Numbered from the stretch's first letter, positions 15,611 to 24,268 are shown. The stretch is 64,000 nucleotides of DNA from Bogoriella caseilytica (GCF_003752405.1 NZ_RKHK01000001.1:558001-622000), one strand, 5' to 3'. Made by a program: numbers and translations. The notes: a model not told the origin generated them from the letters alone.

Positions 15611-17815
15611 TCAGTCGGCGTCCTCGTTCTTGAGCGCTGCTGTGAGCAAGGCGACCAGGGCTTCGAGCTGAATGTCGGTGGACGAGGGGAGATCCTCCTC
15701 GGCTGCGCCGTCCAGGGCACGGGCTGCCAGGCCCGACTTGCTGTCGATCAGTGCGGCGATCGTGGCGTCCATGGTCTGTGCGGCGATGATCCGCCACGCC
15801 GTGACCGGTTCGGACTGACCGATCCGGTGGATCCGGTCGATCGCCTGGGTCTGCTCGGCGTCGGTCCACGACAGCTCGGCCAGCACCAGGTTCGAGGCCA
15901 CCTGCAGGTTCAGGCCCACCCCGGCGGCGGTCAGCGAGCACACGGCGACGGCGACCTCGGGATCCTCGGTGAAGGCGGTGATGGCCTTCTCGCGCGCCTT
16001 CGGCGTCTGGTCACCGCGGATGGAGGCGAAACCGATCCCCTGGTCGGCGAAGAGCTGCTCCGCCTGGTCCATGACGTCGACGTGCTTGGCGAAGAACACG
16101 ACCTTGCCGACGTTGCGGGCGAGCTGCGCCGCGTACTGGGCGGCCAGGCCCGCTTTGGCCTGGCCGATCCGCCGCACCATCGTGAAGACGTTCTCGCCCT
16201 TGGTCTTGGAGCTCGAGTCCTTGAGCTCGGCGGCCGCCACGCGGCGGGCGAGCGCGTGATCGATTCCCTCGACGTCGTCGCCGGTTCGCGCCTCGAGCGC
16301 CGCGTGGTAACGCTGCACCATCCGGCGGGTGAGCACCTCTTCGGCCGCACGGATCGAGCGGCCGGCAGCGTTGTCGATCTCGACGGGCAGGTCCGCCACG
16401 CGGCGCGCCGGGATGTCGGCGATCACGTCGACCTTGCGTCGGCGGACGATCCCCATGTCGATGACGCTGGCACGTGCAGCGGCAGAGAAGCCCGGGTCTG
16501 CTGGGGTGAGCTCACTGGCCTCGAGGGCAGCCATCAGCGCCCCGAGCGGCTTGTCGTCATCGATCCAGCCGAGCAACTGCCAGATGGCGCGGAAATCTTC
16601 GATGTCGTTGATCAGCGGTGTGCCGGTCAACGCCATCATCAGGGGCCGGCCAGCCCGGATGCGGATGCTGTCCGCGACGGTGAGCACGTGTTGGGATCGC
16701 TGGGAGCGCTTGTTCTTGATGAAGTGCGCCTCATCGACCACCATGCCGCGGAAGCCGAGCTCGGCCAGCCAGCCGACGTGCCGGTCGAGGAGCTCGTAGT
16801 TCACGATCACGACATCCGCAAACCCATCGATGTCGTCACCGTCGCCGTGGACCACGGTGGCCCGGCGCTGCGGCACCCACATCGTGACCTCGTGCGCCCA
16901 GTTCGTCTTGACCACGTTGGGCACCACGACGAGCAGCGGGAAGGCATCAGCCGCCTGCGCGGCCAGCAGCGCCTGGGCGGTCTTGCCGAGTCCGGGCTCG
17001 TCCGCCAGCAGGAAGGTGCGGTGCCCTTCGGCCGCGGCGGCCACCACCCGGGACTGATGGGGCATCAGGTCCACGCCTGGAGGCACCGGCACCGAGCGGG
17101 CGGAGTAGGAGGTCGCCTCGGGCAGGTCCATGCAGGCGGGTGCTCCGGTGGCGGCCTTCTCGAAGGAGCGGAACAACGGTTCGAGCAGCTCCCAGCCGGC
17201 GAGGCGGCGGGCGCGCGTCGCCGTGCGCTCGGCTGCGGCCTGGTGATCCGGGGCCAGGAACGGGTTCGCCATCTGCCGGGAGATCACGGACTGCGGCACC
17301 ACGCGTTTGGTGGCGGCCGGTTCGCCGGCGCTCGGCGCCGTGGGGGCCGAGGGCTCGGGCTCAGGGGGCGGCTCGATTCCGCCGGCGCGCATCACGGTCG
17401 CCTTCAGGGTGCGCGCGGCCTCGGACAGCTTGGCGTTCTCGTCGACCAGCGCAAGCAAGGACGTATCCCGGGCGGCGATCTTGGCCAGCATCGTCGCCAC
17501 ACCGTCGAGTCGCTTGAGTTCCTGCGTCCGCCGCGCCTCACTCAGCGTGGCGTCGGCCTTGACCTGTGCCCGCTGCTCCCGCACGAGGAGACCCACGACC
17601 TGGAACTTGGTGCGCAGCGCCGGGCGCGTGGGAGGCCGGCGCACCACGCTGTCGAGCTCGCTCGCCAGCCGGGCGAGCACTGCAGTGATCTCCTCGTCGG
17701 CAGGGCGGGCGGGGCGGCGGCGCCGAGCGCCGGAGCCCGACCGGGTTCGACCGTTCGCGCCCGATCCGGCGCCCGTGCGAGCGCGACCTGTCCGACGCTG
17801 GTCTCCTCGTGCCAT
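15611..17815 (-). CDS. SNF2-family DEAD/DEAH helicase-like ATPase
   Basis: A 734-residue protein. After a charged, Arg-rich N-terminus and a helical region (to about residue 235), the two RecA-like domains carry motif I 'LADEPGLGKTAQA' near 270, motif II 'DEAH' near 361, 'ALTGTPLINDIEDFRAIWQLLGW' (motif III), 'SLTAAGVGLNLQVA' (motif V) and 'QAIDRIHRIGQ' (motif VI). These define a SNF2 translocase of the SMARCAL1/HepA type, acting on double-stranded DNA. No nuclease domain is present. A small Cys-rich frame ends 3 nt before the ATG. The orphan ParA gene follows. Confidence 0.9.
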   Translation of the reverse strand: MARGDQRRTGRARTGAGSGANGRTRSGSGARRRRPARPADEEITAVLARLASELDSVVRRPPTRPALRTKFQVVGLLVREQRAQVKADATLSEARRTQELKRLDGVATMLAKIAARDTSLLALVDENAKLSEAARTLKATVMRAGGIEPPPEPEPSAPTAPSAGEPAATKRVVPQSVISRQMANPFLAPDHQAAAERTATRARRLAGWELLEPLFRSFEKAATGAPACMDLPEATSYSARSVPVPPGVDLMPHQSRVVAAAAEGHRTFLLADEPGLGKTAQALLAAQAADAFPLLVVVPNVVKTNWAHEVTMWVPQRRATVVHGDGDDIDGFADVVIVNYELLDRHVGWLAELGFRGMVVDEAHFIKNKRSQRSQHVLTVADSIRIRAGRPLMMALTGTPLINDIEDFRAIWQLLGWIDDDKPLGALMAALEASELTPADPGFSAAARASVIDMGIVRRRKVDVIADIPARRVADLPVEIDNAAGRSIRAAEEVLTRRMVQRYHAALEARTGDDVEGIDHALARRVAAAELKDSSSKTKGENVFTMVRRIGQAKAGLAAQYAAQLARNVGKVVFFAKHVDVMDQAEQLFADQGIGFASIRGDQTPKAREKAITAFTEDPEVAVAVCSLTAAGVGLNLQVASNLVLAELSWTDAEQTQAIDRIHRIGQSEPVTAWRIIAAQTMDATIAALIDSKSGLAARALDGAAEEDLPSSTDIQLEALVALLTAALKNEDAD

Positions 17816-17818
17816 CTC

Positions 17819-17962
17819 TTACCCTTCTTTGTTCCCGCGTGACGACGCCGGTCGAGCGTTCTCACGCCCACTCGTGCCGCACAGGCGTGCACCACACGCC
17901 CGGCACCTCACGACGCCGAGCTCCGGCCCGGGGCCACAGGCCCGGAACAGGCACCGGATCAT
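17819..17962 (-). CDS. Possible small Cys-rich protein upstream of the helicase
   Basis: A 47-residue frame from ATG 17962 to the stop 3 nt before the helicase ATG. It has five cysteines in the order C-x4-C-x13-C-x2-C-x4-C, which could make a zinc knuckle. Third positions are mainly G/C. There is no convincing ribosome-binding site and the same frame is open further upstream, so it may be spurious. If real it would be translationally coupled to the helicase. Confidence 0.25.
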   Translation of the reverse strand: MIRCLFRACGPGPELGVVRCRACGARLCGTSGRENARPASSRGNKEG

Positions 17963-18196
17963 CTCGAAGCGCCCCGCTGAGCGAAGTGCAGGACGTCGGC
18001 CTGCCACTGCGGCCGTACCACCAGAATCGAGTGTCGTGCCAACAGCCACCACCGTCGCGGAGCTGACCCGGCCCGGTGTGCGTGCCGGAGCACGAGCGAC
18101 GGCAAGTGCTTGATCATGCCAGACGTGCCCGGCATCCGGTTGGACCATCGACTCGCCGGCCTCGCCCCGTGGTCAGGGGAAAGATACCAGGCGGAG
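17963..18196. other. Non-coding stretch between TetR 3' end and helicase 5' region
   Basis: Together with the doubtful small frame at 17819-17962 this makes about 380 bp without a firm gene. It must hold the helicase promoter on the minus strand. I see no strong inverted repeat, no LexA-type box and no RNA gene signature. Confidence 0.4.
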
Positions 18197-18883
18197 CTAC
18201 GACTGCCCCCGCAGCGCCTGAGCCACTCGCCGCTGGATGACCTCATGATGCAGGGCACTCGCTCCCGGCCGCGCGCCGAGATCCCCCACCTCCGCCCGGG
18301 TCCCCGTAGGGTCGAGCAGGCGTTGCATCCCGGCTTGGAGCGTGCGCTGGTCGATCTCGGCGCCGCCGGCAAGGGTGAGCAGTGCGGCGCCCTGGTCGAG
18401 GGCGCTGAGCAGCGCGCCGAGCTCCTCGCCGGAGAAGTGCTCCTCCGGCGCCAGGTGCTCCTGCGCGATGGCGGTGTAGCCGTCGGTGAGGACCTGCATC
18501 CGCCGCGCCATCTCCGCGGAGAGATGCTCGTCGCGCGCGGCCACCGCGATGAACTCCAGCGTGGCCAGGGCAAACCCCCTCATCGCCTCGGTGGTGGCCT
18601 CGCCCACGGTCTCTGACGAGGCCGCCCGCTCGAAGACATCCCACCCTCCCTCGGCAAGAGCCGTCTCCAGGTTGAGGTCGACGACTGCGAGGAACAGGGC
18701 TGCCTTGCCCGAGAAGTTCGAGTAGACGGCCCCCTTGGAGAAACCGGCCTCGCGCGCGATCACGTCCAGCCGCGCTCCGTGGTAGCCGTCACGGGTGAAG
18801 ACGGCTCGGGCGGCGAAACACAGCGCCTCTCGAGTCTGTCGCTGCCGATCACGGCGCGACAACGGGTCAGGCAGGGACGTCAT
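18197..18883 (-). CDS. TetR-family transcriptional regulator
   Basis: A 228-residue protein. The N-terminal helix-turn-helix is typical ('RQTREALCFAARAVFTRDGYHGARLDVIAREAGFSKGAVYSNFSGKAALFLAVVD', about residues 15-68), followed by a helical ligand domain ('MARRMQVLTDGYTAIAQEHL'). It is divergent from an ABC transporter operon, and the 91-bp intergenic region contains a near-perfect 14-bp-arm inverted repeat overlapping the transporter promoter. It most likely represses that operon and itself. The ligand is unknown. Confidence 0.92.
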   Translation of the reverse strand: MTSLPDPLSRRDRQRQTREALCFAARAVFTRDGYHGARLDVIAREAGFSKGAVYSNFSGKAALFLAVVDLNLETALAEGGWDVFERAASSETVGEATTEAMRGFALATLEFIAVAARDEHLSAEMARRMQVLTDGYTAIAQEHLAPEEHFSGEELGALLSALDQGAALLTLAGGAEIDQRTLQAGMQRLLDPTGTRAEVGDLGARPGASALHHEVIQRRVAQALRGQS

Positions 18884-18909
18884 GACGCGATCCTACGGTG
18901 CGCGTGACG

Positions 18910-18954
18910 TTGACATACTGAGGGTATCGGAATACCGTTAGTATTCCAATACCC
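18910..18954 (+). promoter_or_regulatory. Promoter with overlapping TetR-type operator
   Basis: A consensus -35 (TTGACA, 18910-18915), a 17-bp spacer and a -10 (TACCGT, 18933-18938) drive the ABC transporter operon. GGGTATCGGAATAC (18922-18935) and GTATTCCAATACCC (18941-18954) form an inverted repeat with 13 of 14 positions paired around CGTTA. The repeat covers the -10, so a bound repressor would block initiation. The regulator is presumably the divergent TetR at 18197-18883. Confidence 0.85.
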
Positions 18955-18974
18955 ACGGTACTTGAAGGAGATTC

Positions 18975-19949
18975 ATGGCCGAGAACGTGCTCGCCGTCGC
19001 TGGACTGACCCGACGGTTCGGGACAGTGGTCGCCAACGACGCCATCTCTCTGCAGGTCCGGGCCGGAGAAGTGGTCGGCCTGCTCGGCCACAACGGCGCG
19101 GGCAAGACGACGCTGGCCTCCCAGGTCGTCGGACTCCTCCGTCCGGATGCTGGGAGCATCCACGTCTGCGGCATCGACGCCGTCGCCAAGCCGGCCCTCG
19201 CTCGCCGCTACGTGGCGCTGCAGTCCCAAGCCCAAGCCCCTATGGACGGCCTCACCCCGCGCACCGCGATCGAACTCGCCGGACGCATCCGGGGCCTGTC
19301 CAGCCGTCGAGCGCGCGCCACGGCCGCAGAACTGGCCGAGGAGCTGGATATCGGGCCATGGCTTGATCGACGCGCCCAACCGGAGGGCCGCGGCCTGTCC
19401 GGCGGCATCCGGAGACTGACCGCCTTCGCCATGACCGTGGCCGCCTCTCCGCCGCTCCTCATCCTCGATGAGCCGACCAACGACATCGATGCGTCACGAC
19501 GACGGCTGCTCTGGACGGCGTTGCGCCGACGCGCCGACGCCGGCGCCGGAGTCCTGCTCGTCACCCACAACGTCACCGAGGCGGAACGCATCGTCGACCA
19601 GCTCGTGGTCCTCGATCGCGGCCAGGTCGTCGGCGCCGGCTCTCCCGCAGAGCTGCGAGGTACCCGGGACACCGACCTCCGCATGGAGTTGCACCTGCCG
19701 GCCGAGGGCGGCGAACCGGACCTGACCTCGGTGACCGTGAAGCCGCTGCGCCAGCTGCGCGTGGGACGACGTCTCCTGATCACCGTTCCCGCCGAGCAGG
19801 CCGCTTCCGCCGTCGCCTGGGCATCCGGCCTACGCGATGCCGCGCAGATCGACAGTTACGCCCTGGCGCCGGCCACTCTCGAGGATGCCTACCTCGCCCT
19901 CACCTCATCCGATGACTCTGCTTCCCGAGAGGAACACGCCCGTGTCTGA
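18975..19949 (+). CDS. ABC transporter ATP-binding protein
   Basis: A 324-residue ATPase starting at ATG 18975 with GAAGGAG as ribosome-binding site. Walker A GHNGAGKTT lies near residues 36-44, the signature region is 'GRGLSGGIRRLTAFAMTV' near 137, Walker B 'LLILDEPTNDID' near 162 and the H-loop 'VLLVTHNVTEAERI' near 195. The C-terminal part (after residue 220) is a DUF4162-like accessory region seen in drug exporters. The following permease overlaps it by 8 nt, so they form one exporter of unknown substrate. Confidence 0.92.
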   Translation: MAENVLAVAGLTRRFGTVVANDAISLQVRAGEVVGLLGHNGAGKTTLASQVVGLLRPDAGSIHVCGIDAVAKPALARRYVALQSQAQAPMDGLTPRTAIELAGRIRGLSSRRARATAAELAEELDIGPWLDRRAQPEGRGLSGGIRRLTAFAMTVAASPPLLILDEPTNDIDASRRRLLWTALRRRADAGAGVLLVTHNVTEAERIVDQLVVLDRGQVVGAGSPAELRGTRDTDLRMELHLPAEGGEPDLTSVTVKPLRQLRVGRRLLITVPAEQAASAVAWASGLRDAAQIDSYALAPATLEDAYLALTSSDDSASREEHARV

Positions 19950-20727
19950 CACGCTCACCACGTCCGATGCCCGTCCCGCACCGGTCCAGGTCAGCCTCTG
20001 GACGACGTACCGCACGCTGCTGCGGTGGAACGTGGCCCAGATCGGGGCGCAGCTGCCACTCGTCATCGTCGTTCAGGCGCTCCTGGCGGCCGGGATCATC
20101 ATCGGTTTCGGCTTCCTCATCCCGGACATCGACCCGGCGACAGCGCTCTTCCTCTCCACCGGAGCGCCGACCGTCCTGTTGCTGACGATCGGTCTGGTCA
20201 TCGTGCCGCAGGGGGTGGCGCGCGCCCGCATCGACGGGACGTTCACCTACATGCGGTCCCTGCCCCTGGCCCGGCCCCTCCTGCTGGCTGCGGACATGAC
20301 CGTGTGGCTGCTGATCGCCCTGCCCAGCGTGGCCGTCGGAGTGCTGGTGGCGCGGCTGCGCTACGACCTCGCCTACTCCTTCGACTGGCCGGTGCTGATC
20401 GCCGCGGCACTGCTCGTCACGCTCATGGCGACGGCAGTGGGCTATGCGATCGCCGTCAGCCTGCAGCCGATGCTGGCCCAGCTGGTCAGCCAGGTGCTGG
20501 TCTTCTTCGTTCTGCTGTTCTCCCCGATCACCTTCCCGGCGAACCAGCTGCCCGCATGGTTCCAGTCCGTGCACGATGTCCTGCCTGCCCGCCCGGGAGC
20601 CGATCTCCTGCGCGCAGGACTGGACTCGGCAACCTTTGATGCCAGCCTCCGCGACCTGCTCATCCTGGTGGCCTGGTGCCTCGTCGGGGTCGCGGTGTCT
20701 GTGCGTGCGCTGGTCCGCAGGACATAG
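19942..20727 (+). CDS. ABC-2 type transporter permease
   Basis: A 261-residue protein with six hydrophobic segments, starting at GTG 19942 with GAGAGGAAC upstream. The start lies inside the end of the ATPase gene (8-nt overlap), typical of coupled subunits. 'SQVLVFFVLLFSPITFPANQLPAWFQSVHDVLPARPGADLLR' is the usual ABC-2 segment before the last helix. With the ATPase it should form a dimeric exporter controlled by the divergent TetR. Confidence 0.9.
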   Translation: MSDTLTTSDARPAPVQVSLWTTYRTLLRWNVAQIGAQLPLVIVVQALLAAGIIIGFGFLIPDIDPATALFLSTGAPTVLLLTIGLVIVPQGVARARIDGTFTYMRSLPLARPLLLAADMTVWLLIALPSVAVGVLVARLRYDLAYSFDWPVLIAAALLVTLMATAVGYAIAVSLQPMLAQLVSQVLVFFVLLFSPITFPANQLPAWFQSVHDVLPARPGADLLRAGLDSATFDASLRDLLILVAWCLVGVAVSVRALVRRT

Positions 20728-20742
20728 GTGAGCGGCCCTGCC

Positions 20743-21450
20743 TCAACCGATCCGGGATTCTGCCGAGGCGAATCCCAGCCACGTGTGACGGTTGTTCCAC
20801 CAGCACCAGCCGGCCTTCGGAGCCCCCCGGCGCTCCCGCCCGTCCCGTCCCGTCCCGTTGGAGATCCACAGTGCCGGCGTGCGCGCATCGAAGCCCGCGC
20901 CCTTGCGCAGGCGTGAACCGATCGTCATGTAGCACGCATTGCGCGCGAGCACACCGGGGGTCTGCAGTGCCCAATGGACGCCTTCGGCGAGGGTGAGCGG
21001 CGACCGACCTCGGCTGGCCAGCTCCGCGTCGGCTTCGGCGGGCGAGTCATTGCGCAGGTGGTCGCCGCGGTCCGGCGCGGTGACCGCGTACACGACCGCT
21101 TCTGGGAGCTGGACCGCCGCCGTGGGGGCGAAGTCATCCACGTCCGGCATGTCGACCACGACGAAGCCCTCCCGCTCGCCACGGTCGCGGCCCAGGGCAG
21201 GAGCGCGGAGGTGCGGGACGAGGACGCTGGGCGGCAGGACGGCCTCCGACACCACGAGCAGCGCCCCCTCCGGAACCTGCTCCTCCAATCGACGCGCGGC
21301 CTCCCGCAGGCGGCCCGGGGTCACCTCACCAGAGTCGGAGACGAGGCCCACTGCAATGAGGCGGCGTGCCTGCTCACTCAATGCCGGGAGCGGTGGCGCC
21401 CCCGGTACGGGCGGCAGCTGATCCTGCGGACTTGCGGCGGATGTGGGCAC
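20743..21450 (-). CDS. DUF5701-family protein
   Basis: About 235 residues, read from a GTG at 21450 (PTSAASPQDQLPPVPGAPPL); the true start is uncertain because the frame is open further upstream. 'FVVVDMPDVDDFAPTAAVQLPEAVVYAVTAPDRGDHLRNDSPAEADAEL', 'LTLAEGVHWALQTPGVL' and 'WISNGTGRDGRERRGAPKAGWCWWNNRHTWLGFASAESRIG' match the actinobacterial DUF5701 family, which has no known function. It converges with the ABC permease, 15 nt apart. Confidence 0.8.
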   Translation of the reverse strand: MPTSAASPQDQLPPVPGAPPLPALSEQARRLIAVGLVSDSGEVTPGRLREAARRLEEQVPEGALLVVSEAVLPPSVLVPHLRAPALGRDRGEREGFVVVDMPDVDDFAPTAAVQLPEAVVYAVTAPDRGDHLRNDSPAEADAELASRGRSPLTLAEGVHWALQTPGVLARNACYMTIGSRLRKGAGFDARTPALWISNGTGRDGRERRGAPKAGWCWWNNRHTWLGFASAESRIG

Positions 21451-21628
21451 AGGTGGCCTCCAAGGCGAGAAGTGGCGCGGGGAATGCTCAACAGATGACG
21501 TCGGGGACGTATTCCCATCCGGCGGAACGGCATCACCGCCCCGCCCGTTCGCGGCAGGCCTTGCTGACAGCAGTAGGACCACGTCCCGCCGCGGCTCTAC
21601 GATCCTCTTCGTGACGACCCCCGAGCCC

Positions 21629-22429
21629 ATGAGCCGCGCCCTTACCCTTGCCACTCTCCCGCGTGCTCGAGGCAGCCTGAGCCTCACGACAGTGGCACTC
21701 GGGCTGACCGCGCTCACGGCCTGCGTGCCCGACGCCGGTAGCGACCCTGAGGACGCCACCTCCCCCACGCCTGCCACCGCCGAGTCCGAGCCAACGGATG
21801 CCGAGCCCACGGCAACCGCCACGAAGCCGCCGAACCCGAGCGAGGCTCCGGCCGCGCAGGGCCAGGAGCCTGGCGAGGAGGAGCCGCAGGAGGACCCCGC
21901 CAACCCGGACCCGCCGCCCGAACTGACCGGGCCGGGCGCACAGGTGGCTCTCGGAGAGACCATCACGGTCCGCCAGAGGGTGGGGATCCTCGACGAGGAG
22001 GAAGCCTGGGCCGTGGTGCGCTACACCGTCACCGGCATCGAACCTGGCGACGACAGCCTGATCGACGACCTCGACAACGCGGAGGAGTACCTCGGTGGCA
22101 GCGTGTCCTACGTGCGCGGCACGGTCGAGGTGGTGGCGCTCTACGGTGCCGGGATCGGCGGGATCGTGGGGGGCGCCGTGACCGGTGTCCAGGACGACGG
22201 GTACCTGACGGCCGGTATCTTCAGCGTGCCGGCGGCCACCGAGGACTGCACCGGGAACTTCCTCGTCACGGGCGCCGGTGTGGGCGACGTCGAGGAGAGC
22301 TGCACCGTCGCACTCGCCCTTCCCGGCACCGACGTGGTCGCAGCCGCCTACTACGCCGACGACGTCCTCAGCAGTGACGGCCCCAGCGAGGACCCCTACT
22401 ACCTCGACCCGGTGGTGTGGCTGCCCTGA
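21629..22429 (+). CDS. Lipoprotein with Pro/Glu/Thr-rich linker, unknown function
   Basis: About 266 residues from ATG 21629 (a GTG at 21611 is an alternative). A twin-Arg-free signal peptide ends in the lipobox L-T-A-C, so the mature protein should be lipid-anchored outside the membrane. Residues 40-100 are a low-complexity Pro/Glu/Ala/Thr linker. The folded part begins 'QVALGETITVRQRVGILDEEEAWAVVRYTVTGIE', a beta-sandwich-like pattern close to DUF4352-type lipoproteins, and contains two Cys that may form a disulfide. A hairpin overlaps the stop codon. Confidence 0.8.
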   Translation: MSRALTLATLPRARGSLSLTTVALGLTALTACVPDAGSDPEDATSPTPATAESEPTDAEPTATATKPPNPSEAPAAQGQEPGEEEPQEDPANPDPPPELTGPGAQVALGETITVRQRVGILDEEEAWAVVRYTVTGIEPGDDSLIDDLDNAEEYLGGSVSYVRGTVEVVALYGAGIGGIVGGAVTGVQDDGYLTAGIFSVPAATEDCTGNFLVTGAGVGDVEESCTVALALPGTDVVAAAYYADDVLSSDGPSEDPYYLDPVVWLP

Positions 22430-22437
22430 GGGGCAGC
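22420..22437 (+). terminator. Short hairpin overlapping the lipoprotein stop codon
   Basis: GCTGCCC (22420-22426) and GGGCAGC (22431-22437) pair around TGAG, which includes the stop codon. The stem is short, so termination is only suggested. Confidence 0.4.
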
Positions 22438-22448
22438 GAGGCAGCCGG

Positions 22449-22466
22449 ACCGACCGGCCGGTCGGT
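22449..22466. promoter_or_regulatory. 18-bp perfect palindrome, TetR-type operator
   Basis: ACCGACCGGCCGGTCGGT is its own reverse complement. It sits just upstream of a -10 (TACGGT, 22475-22480) that is followed by 6 nt and the ATG at 22487. The second gene of the unit is a TetR regulator, and ACCGACCGGTCGGT-like palindromes are common TetR sites, so autorepression is likely. Confidence 0.8.
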
Positions 22467-22486
22467 TTGTCATGTACGGTCAGAGC

Positions 22487-23071
22487 ATGAGTCGACGCGT
22501 ACCTGTTCCCAGAGCAATGCACGACGTGCTAGGCCGGACTCAGACCCGAGCCGAGATCGTTCTGGTGTCCATCGCAGGTGTCGGAATCGCTGCCATGATT
22601 GCCATTGCGGGGGCAGATGTCCTCGCGGCGGCCCCGCTGTGGCGGGCACTCCTGGCCGTTCTTCTGATCGTGGACATCGCCGCAGGCTGCGTCGCCAACT
22701 TCACCTCGGGCACCGACACGTACTACGCGGAACGCCCGACCAGTCGCTGGGTCTTCATCCTCGTTCACTGGCATCTGGTGGCGACTGGCCTCCTGCTGGA
22801 CGTCGCCGTGGTTCCGCTGATCGTGGTCACGGTCTTCGCCTTGCTCTCGGCGACTGTCGTCAACCTGCTGCACGGGCGGCAGCTGCAAGTCGCCGCCGGT
22901 GGCCTCCTCCTGACGGTGGGCGTCGTGGGCGTAACCCTGTGGTTGCCCTCGATCGCACCGCCATTCCTGGTCGCGACGGCCGCCATGTTCATCGTGAAGG
23001 TCGTCTTGGCGTTCGCAGTCACACACCATCGCCTCGCGCGCGACCCCGCTAGCCAGGCAAGCGGAGAGTGA
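22487..23071 (+). CDS. Hypothetical membrane protein in a TetR operon
   Basis: 194 residues from ATG 22487, chosen because the -10 TACGGT lies exactly 6 nt upstream (leaderless); an in-frame ATG at 22472 precedes it. Five or six hydrophobic segments are spread over the chain. 'NFTSGTDTYYAERPTSRWVFILVHWHLVATGLLL' is the most conserved-looking stretch. I do not recognise the family with certainty. The TetR gene starts 2 nt after its stop, so the two are co-transcribed, and this protein is the likely regulated product. Confidence 0.75.
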   Translation: MSRRVPVPRAMHDVLGRTQTRAEIVLVSIAGVGIAAMIAIAGADVLAAAPLWRALLAVLLIVDIAAGCVANFTSGTDTYYAERPTSRWVFILVHWHLVATGLLLDVAVVPLIVVTVFALLSATVVNLLHGRQLQVAAGGLLLTVGVVGVTLWLPSIAPPFLVATAAMFIVKVVLAFAVTHHRLARDPASQASGE

Positions 23072-23073
23072 TC

Positions 23074-23667
23074 ATGACGCCGACGCATCGCACCGCACGG
23101 GCACACATCCTTGAACAGTCGTTCCTGCTGTTTCTCGCGCACGGGTTCGAGGCCACGAGCATGTCTGACATCGTCCAGGCGAGTGGCATGTCCAAGGGCG
23201 CCGTGTACCACCACTTCGCCACCAAGGCTGAGCTGTTCGATGCCGCCATCGATCACTACTTTCTCGACGTCGTCGCACCGGGTGAGCCGATGGAGCATGA
23301 ACATCAGGGGTTCGAGGTGGCAGTCCGCGCGGTCGCGATGTCCTTGACGGACGGCCTGGCGCACGTGTCCTCACTGAACGCCGACATGACCGCCTATTAC
23401 CGCTTTTTCCTTTCCGCCACCGAACGAAACCGGCCAGCGGTCCAGGCGGCTCTGGCGGCACGCCTCGAGTCACTCGCCGAAGCGGCGGAACGGGACGCCA
23501 CGGTCGGCGGTCGACGTGGCGGGCCGGCTCCTCGAACCCTCGCCAGACTGGCGCTCACGACCGTCGAAGGTGCGGCCCTGCTCGCCGCTGTGGATGGGCA
23601 CGAAGACCTCGCCTACCGCGTCAATGACACGGTCGAGCATTTCCTCGCGCTCGTACGAGCCGGGTGA
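23074..23667 (+). CDS. TetR-family regulator, second gene of the unit
   Basis: A 197-residue protein starting at ATG 23074. The helix-turn-helix is 'ILEQSFLLFLAHGFEATSMSDIVQASGMSKGAVYHHFATKAELFDAAID' (about residues 12-60). The rest is a helical sensor domain ending 'NDTVEHFLALVRAG'. It presumably binds the 18-bp palindrome ahead of the operon and controls the membrane protein. Codon third positions are a little less G/C-rich than the neighbours. Confidence 0.9.
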   Translation: MTPTHRTARAHILEQSFLLFLAHGFEATSMSDIVQASGMSKGAVYHHFATKAELFDAAIDHYFLDVVAPGEPMEHEHQGFEVAVRAVAMSLTDGLAHVSSLNADMTAYYRFFLSATERNRPAVQAALAARLESLAEAAERDATVGGRRGGPAPRTLARLALTTVEGAALLAAVDGHEDLAYRVNDTVEHFLALVRAG

Positions 23668-23671
23668 GGCG

Positions 23672-24268
23672 CTAGCCGGAGCGGCCTGAGCTGGACCGCA
23701 GCATCGAGACCACCACGGGCCCGCCCTCGAGGGTGGATGTCGAGGTCACCCGGAATCCCGCGCCTTCATAGAGCCGGACGTTCCGCTCATCCGAGGTCTC
23801 CAGCGCCACCGCGGCACCGTCGACTCGGCTCACGTGCTCGAGTGCCGCCTCGACCAGGGCGCGGCCAAGGCCTCGTCCCTGCCACTCGGGATGCACACCG
23901 AGGGTTGCGAGATTCCACGCCGCCTCCGGAGGTGGCGGGGTGACCGCGCCTGCCAGCGCTTCCAGCCTCGATCCGTGCCGTGCCGCAATCTGCTCCTGGA
24001 GGGAAGACGACGGTTCAGGAGCCTGCGGCGGGAGCAGTGCAAGCACCCCGTGGAGGTCGTCTTCCACCAGGATCACGCCGTGCTCGAGTGCGTGACCCAA
24101 GTACAGGCGTTGCAGCTGTTCCAGTCGGTCGCGATAGGAGTCCTCAGGTATGGACCAGCGGGTCCAGGGATACTCCTCGAAGGCAGCGGCCAGCGTGCGT
24201 GCCGCGCCGTCCAGCTCCTCCGGCGTCACTGACCGTATCGAAGGCCACGCCGGCGCCTCACTGGCCAT
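23672..24268 (-). CDS. GNAT-family N-acetyltransferase
   Basis: A 198-residue protein starting at ATG 24268, with AAGGAG upstream. The acetyl-CoA binding motif A is 'LGVHPEWQGRGLGRALVEAALEHV' (R/Q-x-x-G-x-G/A), followed by 'VALETSDERNVRLYEGAGFRVTSTS', the usual motif B end. The N-terminal 'LAAAFEEYPWTRWSIPEDSYRDRL' fits one-domain GNATs acting on small molecules. The acceptor is unknown. It converges with the TetR gene, 4 nt apart. Confidence 0.9.
   Translation of the reverse strand: MASEAPAWPSIRSVTPEELDGAARTLAAAFEEYPWTRWSIPEDSYRDRLEQLQRLYLGHALEHGVILVEDDLHGVLALLPPQAPEPSSSLQEQIAARHGSRLEALAGAVTPPPPEAAWNLATLGVHPEWQGRGLGRALVEAALEHVSRVDGAAVALETSDERNVRLYEGAGFRVTSTSTLEGGPVVVSMLRSSSGRSG

Noticed and set aside
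15827-17842. A 671-codon plus-strand frame
   Set aside because: It mirrors the SNF2 helicase, whose motifs are unambiguous. Long antisense frames are normal at this G+C.
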